Source: Kitasatospora phosalacinea
GTDB taxonomy: Bacteria; Actinomycetota; Actinomycetes; Streptomycetales; Streptomycetaceae
Direction: 5' to 3'
Assembly: GCF_000717185.1 (NCBI RefSeq)
Contig: NZ_JNYE01000082.1
Location: forward strand, 1 to 34,398
Length of the DNA stretch: 34,398 nt
The notes under the pieces were generated by a model. The model saw only the letters and a list, made by a program, of their open reading frames with translations, was not told the DNA's origin and did no database searches. Made by a program: the position numbers and the translations under genes. Every line of letters starts with the position of its first letter. The stretch's first letter is position 1. Below, piece after piece: positions 1-8,116 of this stretch.

Positions 1-102
1 CGTCAAACTTCGCTCCACGCACGGAACACACTCATCGACCTGGCCTGCTGCTCAGCTACGGCACTGCAGTCCCGGTCGAACTCACGGGACTAGGGACATG
101 AG

Positions 103-1911
103 ATGGCCGCCGCCAACTCAACCGTCGCCCAGCGTCCCGTGCTGGACGGCCCGGCGGACTACCTGATCGTCCTGCTGATCGTCGTCGTGGTCACCGTCAC
201 CGTCGGCACCTGGGCCACCGGCCAGGTCGCCGGGCTGATCACCCACGCCGCCTGGCCGCCGGTCCCGTTCGATGACGCCTTCGCCGTCGCTCGGCAGATC
301 CCGCACCACCTGGACGACCCGCGGGCTGCCTGGCCCGAGTCCGCCCGCGCCGACCTCCCGGGGCCCGCCGGGTTCGCCGCCGCCGCCGCGATCGTTGCCA
401 CCGCGATGGCCACCGCATGCGCCGCAGCCCTGCGCCGCCTCCGCCGCGCCCGGTCGGTGCGGGGCTTCGCGAGCGCCGCACAGCTGTCGAAGACCCTGTC
501 GGCCGCGGCGGTCGTGCGGCGCGGACCCATCGTCCGCCCCTCCCTCAAGAGCCGCCGGATCACCGCTTCCGACGTCGCGATGCAGCTCGGCCGGACCACG
601 GCCGGGATGATGCTGTGGATCGTCGTCGAGTCCTCCGTCCTGATGCTCGCGGCACCCCGCCAGGGCAAGACCAGCCAGGTGATCATCCCCTGGATCAAGG
701 CGTGGCACGGCCCGCTGCTGGTCACCAGCGTCCGCGCCGACGTACTCGACGCGACCGCGCTGATCCGCAGGAAGGCCGGTCCCACCCTGGCGATGACGCC
801 GACCGGCATGGTCGAGTGGCCCGACCAGGTCCAGTGGTCACCGGCCTCCGGCTGCGACGACTTCGGCACGGCCATGAAGCGTGCCGACCTCATGGTCCGA
901 ATCGGCAAGTCCGAGACTTCGGACTCCAGCGGTGCCGGCTTCTTCGGCGCTACCGCGACGAGCCTGCTGGCCGCCTGGCTGCACGCTGCGCAGATCACCG
1001 GCGGCACGATGGAGGACGTTCTCCGCTGGGCGTTCAACCCCCAGGTGGAGGAGCCGATCAAGCTGCTAGCCGAATCCCGGCGCGCCGAGCCCGGCGTCGC
1101 GGAGATGCTCGACGCGCTCTACCGGCAGCCCAGCGAGACCCGGGCGAACCTCTTCTCGACGGTCCAGACAGCGCTGACCCCCCTCTTCTCCCCCCTGGCC
1201 CGCCGTACCTTCGTCCCCGCGGCCGGCAACTCCATCGACATCGAGCAGTGGCTGCTCAGCACCGGCACCATCTACCTGCTGGTCGACAAGGAAGACTCCA
1301 CCGCCCTCGCGCCGCTGATCTCCGCGTTCGTCACCGAGGTCTTCAACACCGCCAAGCGGATCGCCGACCGCTCACCGGGCGGCCGGCTCGACCCTCCCCT
1401 GGGAGCGCTACTCGACGAGGTCGCCAACGTCACCCCGCTGCCGAACCTCCCCGACCTGATGTCCTTCGCGGGCGGCAGCGGCATCTACGTCCTCGCCGTA
1501 CTCCAGAACATGGCCCAGGCCCGCAGCATCTGGGGGCCTGACGGAGCGGAGATGCTCTGGGGCAGTTCCACGGTCAAGATCGCCCTCGGCGGCCTCGGCG
1601 GCGCCGAGCTCGAAGAGTTCTCCAAACTGGCCGGCATCTACCGCGAGTCCCTGACCACCTACCAGAGCGGCAGTCACGGCACCACCATGCAGACCACCCT
1701 CCAGGACCGTAAGACCGTTACCCCCGACGAGATCCGCACGCTGGACGAGGAACGGCGCGAAGCTCTGGTGATCCACGCGACCACCCCCGTCACCAAGGTC
1801 CGGATGCTGCGCCACTACGAAGGCCCCGACCGCCGGGCCTACGAGGAGAGCACCGAGTGGGCACGGCGCTACCGTGCAGGCGACCTCGACCCGAGCGAGG
1901 CCGCCGCGTGA
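103..1911 (+). CDS. VirD4/TraG-like type IV coupling ATPase (conjugative DNA transfer)
   Basis: Predicted membrane-anchored coupling ATPase that would deliver DNA to a conjugation channel. The 602-aa protein has two N-terminal hydrophobic segments (about residues 20-37 and 91-110). A Walker A motif APRQGKTS lies at about 184-191 and a Walker B-like strand ending in LLDEVAN near 435-441. This order of TM helices followed by a RecA-like motor is that of the VirD4/TraG/TraD family. The ATG follows a GGGA stretch. Its stop overlaps the next GTG by four bases, so it is translationally coupled to the DnaB-N-like gene downstream. No relaxase or other channel gene is visible in the window, so this may be part of a larger integrative element or plasmid that begins to the left. 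Motor identity is well supported; the substrate is inferred. Confidence 0.85.
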   Translation: MAAANSTVAQRPVLDGPADYLIVLLIVVVVTVTVGTWATGQVAGLITHAAWPPVPFDDAFAVARQIPHHLDDPRAAWPESARADLPGPAGFAAAAAIVATAMATACAAALRRLRRARSVRGFASAAQLSKTLSAAAVVRRGPIVRPSLKSRRITASDVAMQLGRTTAGMMLWIVVESSVLMLAAPRQGKTSQVIIPWIKAWHGPLLVTSVRADVLDATALIRRKAGPTLAMTPTGMVEWPDQVQWSPASGCDDFGTAMKRADLMVRIGKSETSDSSGAGFFGATATSLLAAWLHAAQITGGTMEDVLRWAFNPQVEEPIKLLAESRRAEPGVAEMLDALYRQPSETRANLFSTVQTALTPLFSPLARRTFVPAAGNSIDIEQWLLSTGTIYLLVDKEDSTALAPLISAFVTEVFNTAKRIADRSPGGRLDPPLGALLDEVANVTPLPNLPDLMSFAGGSGIYVLAVLQNMAQARSIWGPDGAEMLWGSSTVKIALGGLGGAELEEFSKLAGIYRESLTTYQSGSHGTTMQTTLQDRKTVTPDEIRTLDEERREALVIHATTPVTKVRMLRHYEGPDRRAYEESTEWARRYRAGDLDPSEAAA

Positions 1912-2660
1912 TCCCCCGACCGCCCGTGAACACGGGAGACAGCGCGGTGCTCTCCGAAGCCGACCGCCGTTGGAACTCCCGCTTCGACCGGCGGCAGCAG
2001 CAGGGCCTGCTCCGCCACCCTGAACCCCCGTTCGCCTGCACCCTGCGGTGGAGCGGGCCGGTGCGCGGAATCGACGGCGAGCACTACCACCCGGGAGTGG
2101 ACCACACCGGCGCCCCGGTCCTGGCCGTGTTCAGCAGCGGCTACCAGGAGACCGTGCCCGCCATGTCGCCGACGGACGACTGGGCCGTCCACCGAGCCCA
2201 CACCGACGGCCGCTTCCACGCGCTCAGCACCTGGCGGCCCACCCGCGTCGACCGGGAGGACCTGGTGCTGGCCTACCTCGTCCAGCGCCCGCGCGAACTC
2301 GCCGACCTCGGCAGCTGGGTGCCGACGGACACCTTCACCAGCCACACCCGATGCGCCATCTACGAGGCGATGCTGGCGTTGCACACCGCAGCCCAGCCGG
2401 TCACCCCCGACGCGATCGAGAGCCACGTTCAGCGAAGCATCGACGAACTCTCCCCCCGTCTGGCGCGGCTGGTCACCGAGACGACCGACACCATCGCCTA
2501 CCTCCACCGCCTGCTGCTCACCCCGAGCACATCCGTCGAGGCCCTGGACGCCGCGATCCACCTGGTGGCCGCCGACTGGAAGATGGCAGCCGACTTCGGC
2601 CGTCCCGACTTCCCCGACTTCTCCCGCGCCCTGCCCCCTCAGTACCAGGACCAGACATGA
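1908..2660 (+). CDS. DnaB-like helicase N-terminal domain protein (no motor domain)
   Basis: A 250-aa protein starting at a GTG that overlaps the upstream stop (GTGA). Residues about 115-205 (REDLVLAYLVQRP... through VTPDAIESHV) resemble the DnaB N-terminal domain, the all-helical module that binds DnaG primase and assembles the hexamer collar. There is no Walker A motif, so it cannot be a helicase. The first 100 residues are not recognised. It is coupled on both sides, to the TraG-like gene and to the next gene by ATGA, so it belongs to the conjugation block. It might load or regulate host replication proteins after transfer, which is inference. A longer upstream reading exists in the same frame but would lie inside the TraG gene. 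Confidence 0.65.
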   Translation: MIPRPPVNTGDSAVLSEADRRWNSRFDRRQQQGLLRHPEPPFACTLRWSGPVRGIDGEHYHPGVDHTGAPVLAVFSSGYQETVPAMSPTDDWAVHRAHTDGRFHALSTWRPTRVDREDLVLAYLVQRPRELADLGSWVPTDTFTSHTRCAIYEAMLALHTAAQPVTPDAIESHVQRSIDELSPRLARLVTETTDTIAYLHRLLLTPSTSVEALDAAIHLVAADWKMAADFGRPDFPDFSRALPPQYQDQT

Positions 2661-3475
2661 CCGAGTCCGCGATCACACCGATAGGCCGCGTCAAGCACCG
2701 CCCGCACGCCCGGATGCGCCCCGCCCAGCGCCGCCGAGCCGACAGCACGTCCAGCACCAGCGCGAACGCCTCCACCACCGCGGCCCGCACCAGACTGGTC
2801 GAGTGGCACACCATGACGGTCTCCGAGCGCCTCGCCGCGTGGGCCGGCCTGTGCGACTGGGTGATCTGGCTCTACGACCGCTACGAGCTCGCTGTGGAAT
2901 CCCGGCTCCCGCAGTGCTGGGCCGAACACCCCGGGCTGATCGAGGAGTTGTGGGCGCTCAAGGTCTGGCGGGAGGAGATATACACCGCCGCACCGGACCA
3001 GCAGGTCGGGCAGGCTGCCCGCTACTGGCACGCCGAACTCCGCGCGGTGGTGGCCAGCGCGACCGGTGTCTACGCCACGTCCTGCCGAACCGGACACCGC
3101 GGACCCGACGTCCGCGCTGCCGACTCCTCGGACCTCCAGAAGCGTTGGACCGGCGCCGACCCCTGGGCGGGCATCCCCGGCGCGCAGCTGGCCACCCACG
3201 CGGACACCTCCATCGTCGGCAGCCCTGACCGTCTCGTCGGCGCCCAGATGGACGACGCCCGCGCCCGCGGCCTCGCCACCCCGCTCAGCCCCAGCATCCC
3301 CGAGTACGTGCGCTACACCGACACCTGGTGGGCCATCGACATCAGCGGCGACTGGCTGCGCGTCGTCAACGAAGAACTGCTCCAACGGCTCGAAGAAGCC
3401 GCCGCCCGGATGGCTGCCGCCGACGAGGCCGCCCGCCGCTACCGGGACACCACCGGATCGAGGACCACCCGATGA
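2657..3475 (+). CDS. conserved hypothetical protein of the transfer block
   Basis: A 272-aa protein of unknown function. The ATG at 2657 overlaps the previous stop (ATGA), and its own stop overlaps the next ATG in the same way, so it sits mid-operon. The first 45 residues are basic and Ser/Thr/Ala-rich. The centre (about 50-130) is Trp-rich and helical, with CDWVIWLYDRYE and ELWALKVWREEIY. The C-terminus (about 215-270) contains YTDTWWAIDISGDWLRVVNEELLQ followed by an Ala/Glu/Arg-rich helix that could form a coiled coil. There is no signal peptide or membrane segment. I do not recognise the family. The coupling suggests a stoichiometric partner of the DnaB-N-like proteins. Confidence 0.75.
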   Translation: MTESAITPIGRVKHRPHARMRPAQRRRADSTSSTSANASTTAARTRLVEWHTMTVSERLAAWAGLCDWVIWLYDRYELAVESRLPQCWAEHPGLIEELWALKVWREEIYTAAPDQQVGQAARYWHAELRAVVASATGVYATSCRTGHRGPDVRAADSSDLQKRWTGADPWAGIPGAQLATHADTSIVGSPDRLVGAQMDDARARGLATPLSPSIPEYVRYTDTWWAIDISGDWLRVVNEELLQRLEEAAARMAAADEAARRYRDTTGSRTTR

Positions 3476-4494
3476 CCCACCCCGACCTCGCGCTCCGTGC
3501 CGAGCAGGCCGTCATCGGTGCCGCCCTGCGCGACCCCGCAGCGCTGGACCAGATCGCCTATCTCACCCCGGACCGGATGGCGCACCCCACCAACCGCGCT
3601 CTGATGGCCGCCTTGGTCGAGACGCGAACCAGCACCCCGACGGCGCCCGCCGCCCGGATACCCGACCTGATCGCCCAGACGACCGCCGTCCGCGGCGTCG
3701 GCTCCGACTACCTCCGCCGGCTCGCCGACGCCGCTCCACAGCCCAGGAATATCGCCAGCTACGCCCGGCTGGTCCAGGAGGCTGCCGTCCGGCGCGACCT
3801 CGCTCTCCACCTGGACCAGCTCCGCACGCCCGCCGCCGACCAGCGTGGACCGGAACCGTCGCTCGACCGCCTTCTCCAGCGGGTCGAACCGGTCTCGCAG
3901 TCCGCGAAGTTCAGCGACCCGGCCCCGGAGCCGTACCAGCCGCGGACCCAGCAGTTCGGTGGACCGGAAGTCCGGGTCGACGCCCGGCTTGAGCGCCAGG
4001 ACGTTGTACTCGCCGACCTCCTCCAGCACCCCGAGCAGGTGCGGGAGGTGAGCACGTGGCTCTACCCCGAGGTGTTCGACACCGGTCTGCGCCGGGAGGT
4101 CTACGAGGCCATCGTCGTCGTCGCCGAGCGGGACGACCCGGTCGACCAGCTGACGGTGGAGTGGGAGGTGTACCGGCAGGGTGAACGCTACGAGATCGAG
4201 GTCGAGGTGACCCGCGACGAACACCCCGACTACCTCGCCCGGCTCGCCACCACGGCCGTTGTCGTCGGAGCGGCCGTGGAACTCGGCAGGGAGGTCCTGG
4301 CCGAGGACATCCGGACACAGCTCACAGCAGACTTCGGTGGTATCGACGTGAGCGCCCGCGCCCCTGGCACCGGTCCCAAACCGGCAGCAGAGATCCAAGC
4401 GGCCGGACCGGTCCCGCAGCTCCAGCCCGCACCGCTTCTCCAACCGCCCCCGGTGCAGCAGAGCCCCACCATCCAGCCGAACATCAGGCCGTGA
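3472..4494 (+). CDS. protein with two DnaB-N-like domains and a Pro/Gln tail
   Basis: A 340-aa protein starting at an ATG that overlaps the preceding stop. Two helical DnaB-N-like modules are visible. The first (about 6-115) opens LRAEQAVIGAALRDPAALDQI, the classic start of DnaB proteins. The second (about 165-275) opens ERQDVVLADLLQHPEQVREV. Neither is followed by a RecA-type helicase core. The last 50 residues are a low-complexity Pro/Gln/Ala tail. Together with the gene at 1908 this gives three DnaB-N-like modules in one operon and no motor. The proteins could mimic or interact with the DnaB collar or primase; that role is inferred. The downstream gene overlaps by GTGA or starts at a nearby ATG. 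Confidence 0.7.
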   Translation: MTHPDLALRAEQAVIGAALRDPAALDQIAYLTPDRMAHPTNRALMAALVETRTSTPTAPAARIPDLIAQTTAVRGVGSDYLRRLADAAPQPRNIASYARLVQEAAVRRDLALHLDQLRTPAADQRGPEPSLDRLLQRVEPVSQSAKFSDPAPEPYQPRTQQFGGPEVRVDARLERQDVVLADLLQHPEQVREVSTWLYPEVFDTGLRREVYEAIVVVAERDDPVDQLTVEWEVYRQGERYEIEVEVTRDEHPDYLARLATTAVVVGAAVELGREVLAEDIRTQLTADFGGIDVSARAPGTGPKPAAEIQAAGPVPQLQPAPLLQPPPVQQSPTIQPNIRP

Positions 4495-4505
4495 GGGGAG
4501 AGGAG

Positions 4506-4751
4506 ATGATCAGCTCCGAAGGCGGAGTGCAGGCGGACCTCAGCCACGCCACGATGGAAGCTGCCATTGCGGACGGCACGGGCCAGCACCTCAGTGAAAC
4601 GATCACTGACTTCGCCTGGTACCAGTCCAGTTGGTGGATGTACGACCGGGAGGGTTGGTGGCGGGTCACCAGGCCAGATGTCGCCGCCGGGCTGGACCTG
4701 ATGGCCCAGAACATGCGGCTGGCCGACCAGGCCGTGCGGCGTACCCGCTGA
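4506..4751 (+). CDS. small hypothetical protein, end of transfer block
   Basis: An 81-aa protein with no recognised family. The ATG at 4506 is preferred because GGGGAG lies six bases upstream. An in-frame GTG at 4491, overlapping the previous stop as GTGA, would add five residues and cannot be excluded. The sequence is acidic and Trp/Tyr-rich in the middle (FAWYQSSWWMYDREGWWRVTRPDV), ending in a basic QAVRRTR. The YDREGWWRVT segment recalls the WWAIDISGDWLRV segment of the protein at 2657, so the two may share a small fold. Last gene of the plus-strand block before a 334-bp gap. Confidence 0.6.
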   Translation: MISSEGGVQADLSHATMEAAIADGTGQHLSETITDFAWYQSSWWMYDREGWWRVTRPDVAAGLDLMAQNMRLADQAVRRTR

Positions 4752-5085
4752 TCCTTCAGAGCAGGCCGGACAACAGCGAGGAACAACAGGGTGCAGACAG
4801 CTTGAACTTAGTGCGCAGCAAGACGTCCATCCCCGAGTTATCCACAGGCGGTGGAGAATTTTTCTTGCTCAGGCCGCGGACCTGCGCGGCCAGAACGACC
4901 ATCAAGCCGCGTATAAGGTCATGCTGACCCAGGAGGAGGTGAAGGTCGGGGCAGCCCCCGGCGGGCTGTCTGGGTGCTGGGGACACGTCCTTCGCTACCA
5001 TCTGGTGGTTGCCGGGATCTATGGGTTGGCCACAGGTCATCTCATCCCTTGATGTGCGCCCAGGCAGAACAGTTAGGACAGCGTC
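4752..5085. other. 334-bp gap with a DnaA-box-like site and hairpins
   Basis: No convincing gene. It holds TTATCCACA at 4838-4846, a perfect match to the E. coli DnaA-box consensus, followed by an AT-rich GAATTTTTC. TTGGCCACA at 5026-5034 is one mismatch from the TTGTCCACA form favoured in Streptomyces. A 7-bp GC hairpin lies at 4872-4891 and a 6-bp one at 4952-4968. A 43-codon ORF (4921-5052) runs through an AGGAGGAGGTG stretch but resembles nothing I know. Upstream of the next gene, TTGATG (5049-5054) and TAGGAC (5074-5079) could be -35 and -10 elements 19 bp apart; AGGA at 5075 could equally be its ribosome-binding site. Confidence 0.4.
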
Positions 5086-7350
5086 ATGACGACCATACTG
5101 GGCAGCGCCCCGCCTGACTGGCCGCACTGCGGGGAAGGGGCCAGCCCTGCCAACCAGGTGGGCTGCTTGGGTATTCGGATCGGCTCTGGCCTGCGATGCC
5201 TGGAGCACATGCCCGAAACGGACCGGGTTGCCTACCTGGCCACGCTCTCACCTGGCAGCGACCTAGACCTGCGCGGTACCACCATTAATGATTCCCACCT
5301 GCGCGCTCTTTTGCTCGCCTGCACTGACCCAGACACCCGCTGCCCCCAATTTGGTGGTGTCCAGTTCGATTCCGCTACGTTCAGTGGCAACGCCCGGTTC
5401 GAGTCCACTGCGTTTAGCGGTGTCGCCCGCTTCGTGTCTGCCGCCTTCAATGGCGATGCCCGGTTTGATTCTGTCGTCTTCAACGAATCCGCCAGATTCG
5501 ATTCCGCCAGGTTTGACCGTGGCGCCCAGTTTGAGTCCGCCATGTTCAGTAGTACCGCCTACTTTGCGTCCGTCTTCTTCAATGAACATGCAGGGTTCGG
5601 GTCCGTCGCCTTTAACGGCCACGCCCGATTCGGGGGTGCCATATTTAATGGCGACGCCATGTTCGGGTCTTCCAGATTCAGTAGAAACGCCGTTTTTTCG
5701 TCTGCCAGATTCCATGGAGAAACAGATTTCGAGTTGGCCACATTCGGCAGCTCTGCCGAATTTCAGTTCACCATATTCAGTGGTCCCGCTCGGTTCGTCT
5801 CTGTTGCGTTCAGTCGTCCAGCCCGGTTCGCGTCCGCCGCGTTCGGCAGTGACACCGCATTTAATTCCGCCACGTTCAGCCGTGACGCCCGGTTCGAGTC
5901 TGCCACGTTCGGCCGTTCTGCCCGGTTCGGGGGCGCCATATTTGATGGCGACGCTGTGTTTGTTTCCGCCACTTTCGGCGAGCTCGCCGCGTTCGCATCC
6001 GCCACGTTCAGCCGTGACGCCCGGTTCGAGTCTGTCATGTTCGGTGATCTCGCCCGGTTCGAGTCCGTCATGTTCGGTGGTCTCGCTCATTTCGAGTCTG
6101 CCACGTTCAGCCGCGGCGCCCGATTCATGTCCGCCACGTTCAGCAGTGAAGCCCGTTTCTTGAGCACCACGTTCAGTGGTCCCGCCAGGTTCGACTCCAC
6201 CAATTTCGACGGCCATGCCCGATTCAGGTCCGCTGTGTTCGATGGTTTGCAGCACCTCGGACCTTTTGTGTGTGTCCAAGCAGATTTTATGGAAGCCCAG
6301 TTCACGGGGCCCCAGGTTACGATTGAGATTGCCGCACGGAAGACGTCCTTCGATCGCGCCACGTTCGCGGGCTCATTGGTGCTACGGCTGCGTTATGCGA
6401 ACGTGCAGTTGGCGCGCGTGACGTTGGGCGGCCCCAGTGCGATCCAGGCGTGGCCGATGCCCTTCCGCGCGCTTGGCGGCGAGCTGCCCGAGCCGGTCCT
6501 TCTCGGCAGTACACCTTCGGCGGGCGTCCAACTCCTGTCGTTGGAAGGAGCCGACGCCGCGCAACTAGTACTGACCGATGTTGACTTGACTAACTGTCAG
6601 CTCACTGGTGCGTTCCATCTCGACCAGATCCGGATCGGATTCGGTTGTACCTTTGCCCGACCCCCGGCCAGCTGGTACCGATCCGGGCTGCTGCCCGCAC
6701 GCCGGTCAACTCGCAAGGTCCTCGCGGAGGAACACCACTGGCGGGCAAAGGCGGGGGACGCGGGATGGCAGCAGGGCCCGCACCATGGCCTGCCGGGAAT
6801 GGGTGCGGGGCCAGAAGACCTGGTGGGGGCTTACCAGCAGTTGCGGAAGGCGTTCGAGGAGGCTGGAAACGAGCCGGACGCAGCTGACTTCTACTACGGC
6901 GAGATGGAGATGCGCCGCCACGACCGATCACGGCCGCGGGCAGAGCGTCGACTGCTGTGGCTGTACTGGCTGGTGTCTGGGTACGGGCTGCGGGCTTCGC
7001 GGGCGCTGTCGTGGCTGGTAGCGGCGATGGGGGTGACACTGCTGGCGATGATGCTGCTCGGGCTGCCGAACGATAGCCCGGACCCGCAGACCACCGGCAC
7101 TTACTCCGCCGGCACGGTGAAGGCGGTGACGAAGACCCCCGACCCGTCCTTGACCCTGCCGTGGCGCAAGCGGCTGACCGTGGACCGGGCGGAGAAGGGT
7201 GCCCTGGTGGTGGTGAACTCGGTGGTGTTCCGTTCCAGCGGCCAGAACCTCACGTTGCCCGGCACCGTGATCGAGATGGCTTCCCGAATCGGCGAACCCG
7301 TTCTCCTCGGCCTGGCCGCGCTCGCGGTGCGTTCCCGCGTCAAACGCTAA
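5086..7350 (+). CDS. large pentapeptide-repeat membrane protein
   Basis: A 754-aa protein. Residues about 1-85 include a Cys-containing N-terminus and LDLRGTTINDSHLRALLLAC. From about 90 to 390 a regular tract repeats units of the type ARFxSATFSxx. Phenylalanines fall alternately 5 and 6 residues apart, an 11-residue period typical of the F-centred Pentapeptide_3 class, which folds as a right-handed quadrilateral beta-helix. After a non-repeat region and a charged helical stretch (about 580-635), a hydrophobic segment near 640-665 (LSWLVAAMGVTLLAMMLLGL) and another at the C-terminus (VLLGLAALAV) suggest two TM helices. The repeat tract uses AT-ending codons much more than its neighbours, pointing to separate origin or slippage-driven expansion. 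Substrate and role are unknown. It converges on the RiPP operon, ending 46 bp from it. Confidence 0.85.
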   Translation: MTTILGSAPPDWPHCGEGASPANQVGCLGIRIGSGLRCLEHMPETDRVAYLATLSPGSDLDLRGTTINDSHLRALLLACTDPDTRCPQFGGVQFDSATFSGNARFESTAFSGVARFVSAAFNGDARFDSVVFNESARFDSARFDRGAQFESAMFSSTAYFASVFFNEHAGFGSVAFNGHARFGGAIFNGDAMFGSSRFSRNAVFSSARFHGETDFELATFGSSAEFQFTIFSGPARFVSVAFSRPARFASAAFGSDTAFNSATFSRDARFESATFGRSARFGGAIFDGDAVFVSATFGELAAFASATFSRDARFESVMFGDLARFESVMFGGLAHFESATFSRGARFMSATFSSEARFLSTTFSGPARFDSTNFDGHARFRSAVFDGLQHLGPFVCVQADFMEAQFTGPQVTIEIAARKTSFDRATFAGSLVLRLRYANVQLARVTLGGPSAIQAWPMPFRALGGELPEPVLLGSTPSAGVQLLSLEGADAAQLVLTDVDLTNCQLTGAFHLDQIRIGFGCTFARPPASWYRSGLLPARRSTRKVLAEEHHWRAKAGDAGWQQGPHHGLPGMGAGPEDLVGAYQQLRKAFEEAGNEPDAADFYYGEMEMRRHDRSRPRAERRLLWLYWLVSGYGLRASRALSWLVAAMGVTLLAMMLLGLPNDSPDPQTTGTYSAGTVKAVTKTPDPSLTLPWRKRLTVDRAEKGALVVVNSVVFRSSGQNLTLPGTVIEMASRIGEPVLLGLAALAVRSRVKR

Positions 7351-7396
7351 ACGCGTCCGACTCGCACCGTCCGGGCGGACCGGCGTCAGCTTTGGC

Positions 7397-8116
7397 TCAG
7401 AACGGCCGGACGGCTTGCCAGCCACGGGTATCGGACAGATCGAACGTTCTGCGAGGCCAGTGACCGAGCCAGAACGCCGCGGTGGAGGGCTCGGTGATGC
7501 CCATGGTCGAGCCGTCGTGCGGTAGGAGTTCAGTTGGGGCGAGGTAGCCGTCGCCGGGGTCGAGACGTATGCGCAGGCAGGTCAGGGGGAATCCGGTAGC
7601 GATGTAGGCCCGCAGGTCGTCGGTGTGCGGGTAGCACGTCGCGTAGTCGGGGCGCACCGTCCGGCAGATCTCCTGGATGTCGGTGTCGCAGACCAGGAGG
7701 TAGCGGGTGCCGGGGCCGAGGTTCAGGCACAGGCGCCTGCGGCCGTCGGCCTTGTGCTGGTAGTCGAGTTTGTCCCAGTTGTCGAGGTGGATGCCGATGC
7801 GGCGTCCGTCGGTGTGGTTCGTGGTGGTGGTGGCAGCGTCCGGTGGGCTGACGGTGCGGCCGAGGGCGGTGACGTGCGGTGCGGCGAGCAGGCGGGGGTC
7901 GATGTCGGCGGCGTAGACGAGTTCGACGAGCGTGGCGTCGGCGGTGCCGGTGGTCGGCGTGAGCTTGCGGTACAGGGTCTCGGTGAGGGGGTGCCACGGC
8001 CCGGCCGGGACCACGGCCCCGTCCTCGTAGTCGGGGTGGTCGGCGACGGCGCGCACGGATGCGGTCTCGCACCGCCGCCGGAGATCGTCCGGCGGGATGG
8101 CGATGCGCAGGCTCAC
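7397..8116 (-). CDS. probable 2-oxoglutarate/Fe(II)-dependent oxygenase of the RiPP operon
   Basis: A 239-aa protein starting at a GTG that overlaps the upstream pentapeptide-repeat stop (GTGA). It has a possible iron-binding H-x-D at H110/D112 (IGIHLDNWD). The distal segment LDPGDGYLAPTELLPHDGS offers H200 inside a PGD...H pattern common in double-stranded beta-helix 2OG oxygenases. Known cyclophane-peptide operons can include such an oxygenase (the YhhC type), which hydroxylates the cross-linked peptide. By analogy this enzyme would tailor the precursor at 8877-9056 after the radical SAM step. The assignment rests on motifs and context only. Another HxD at H101/D103 makes the exact ligand set uncertain. 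It is the last gene of the operon. Confidence 0.55.
   Translation of the reverse strand: MSLRIAIPPDDLRRRCETASVRAVADHPDYEDGAVVPAGPWHPLTETLYRKLTPTTGTADATLVELVYAADIDPRLLAAPHVTALGRTVSPPDAATTTTNHTDGRRIGIHLDNWDKLDYQHKADGRRRLCLNLGPGTRYLLVCDTDIQEICRTVRPDYATCYPHTDDLRAYIATGFPLTCLRIRLDPGDGYLAPTELLPHDGSTMGITEPSTAAFWLGHWPRRTFDLSDTRGWQAVRPF

Noticed and set aside
4921..5052. Short ORF (MLTQEEVKVG...) that could be the stub of an IS21-type transposase
   Set aside because: Only the first few residues look similar; no HTH or catalytic residues and no terminal inverted repeats were seen.
5356..6250. Regular repeats that might be taken for a CRISPR or other DNA array
   Set aside because: The period is 33 nt in frame and every unit encodes ARFxSATF-type residues; there are no spacers.
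5263..6279. 338-codon open frame on the minus strand
   Set aside because: It mirrors the 33-nt repeats of the pentapeptide gene; its product is low-complexity Glu/Gly/Arg repeats with no start context.
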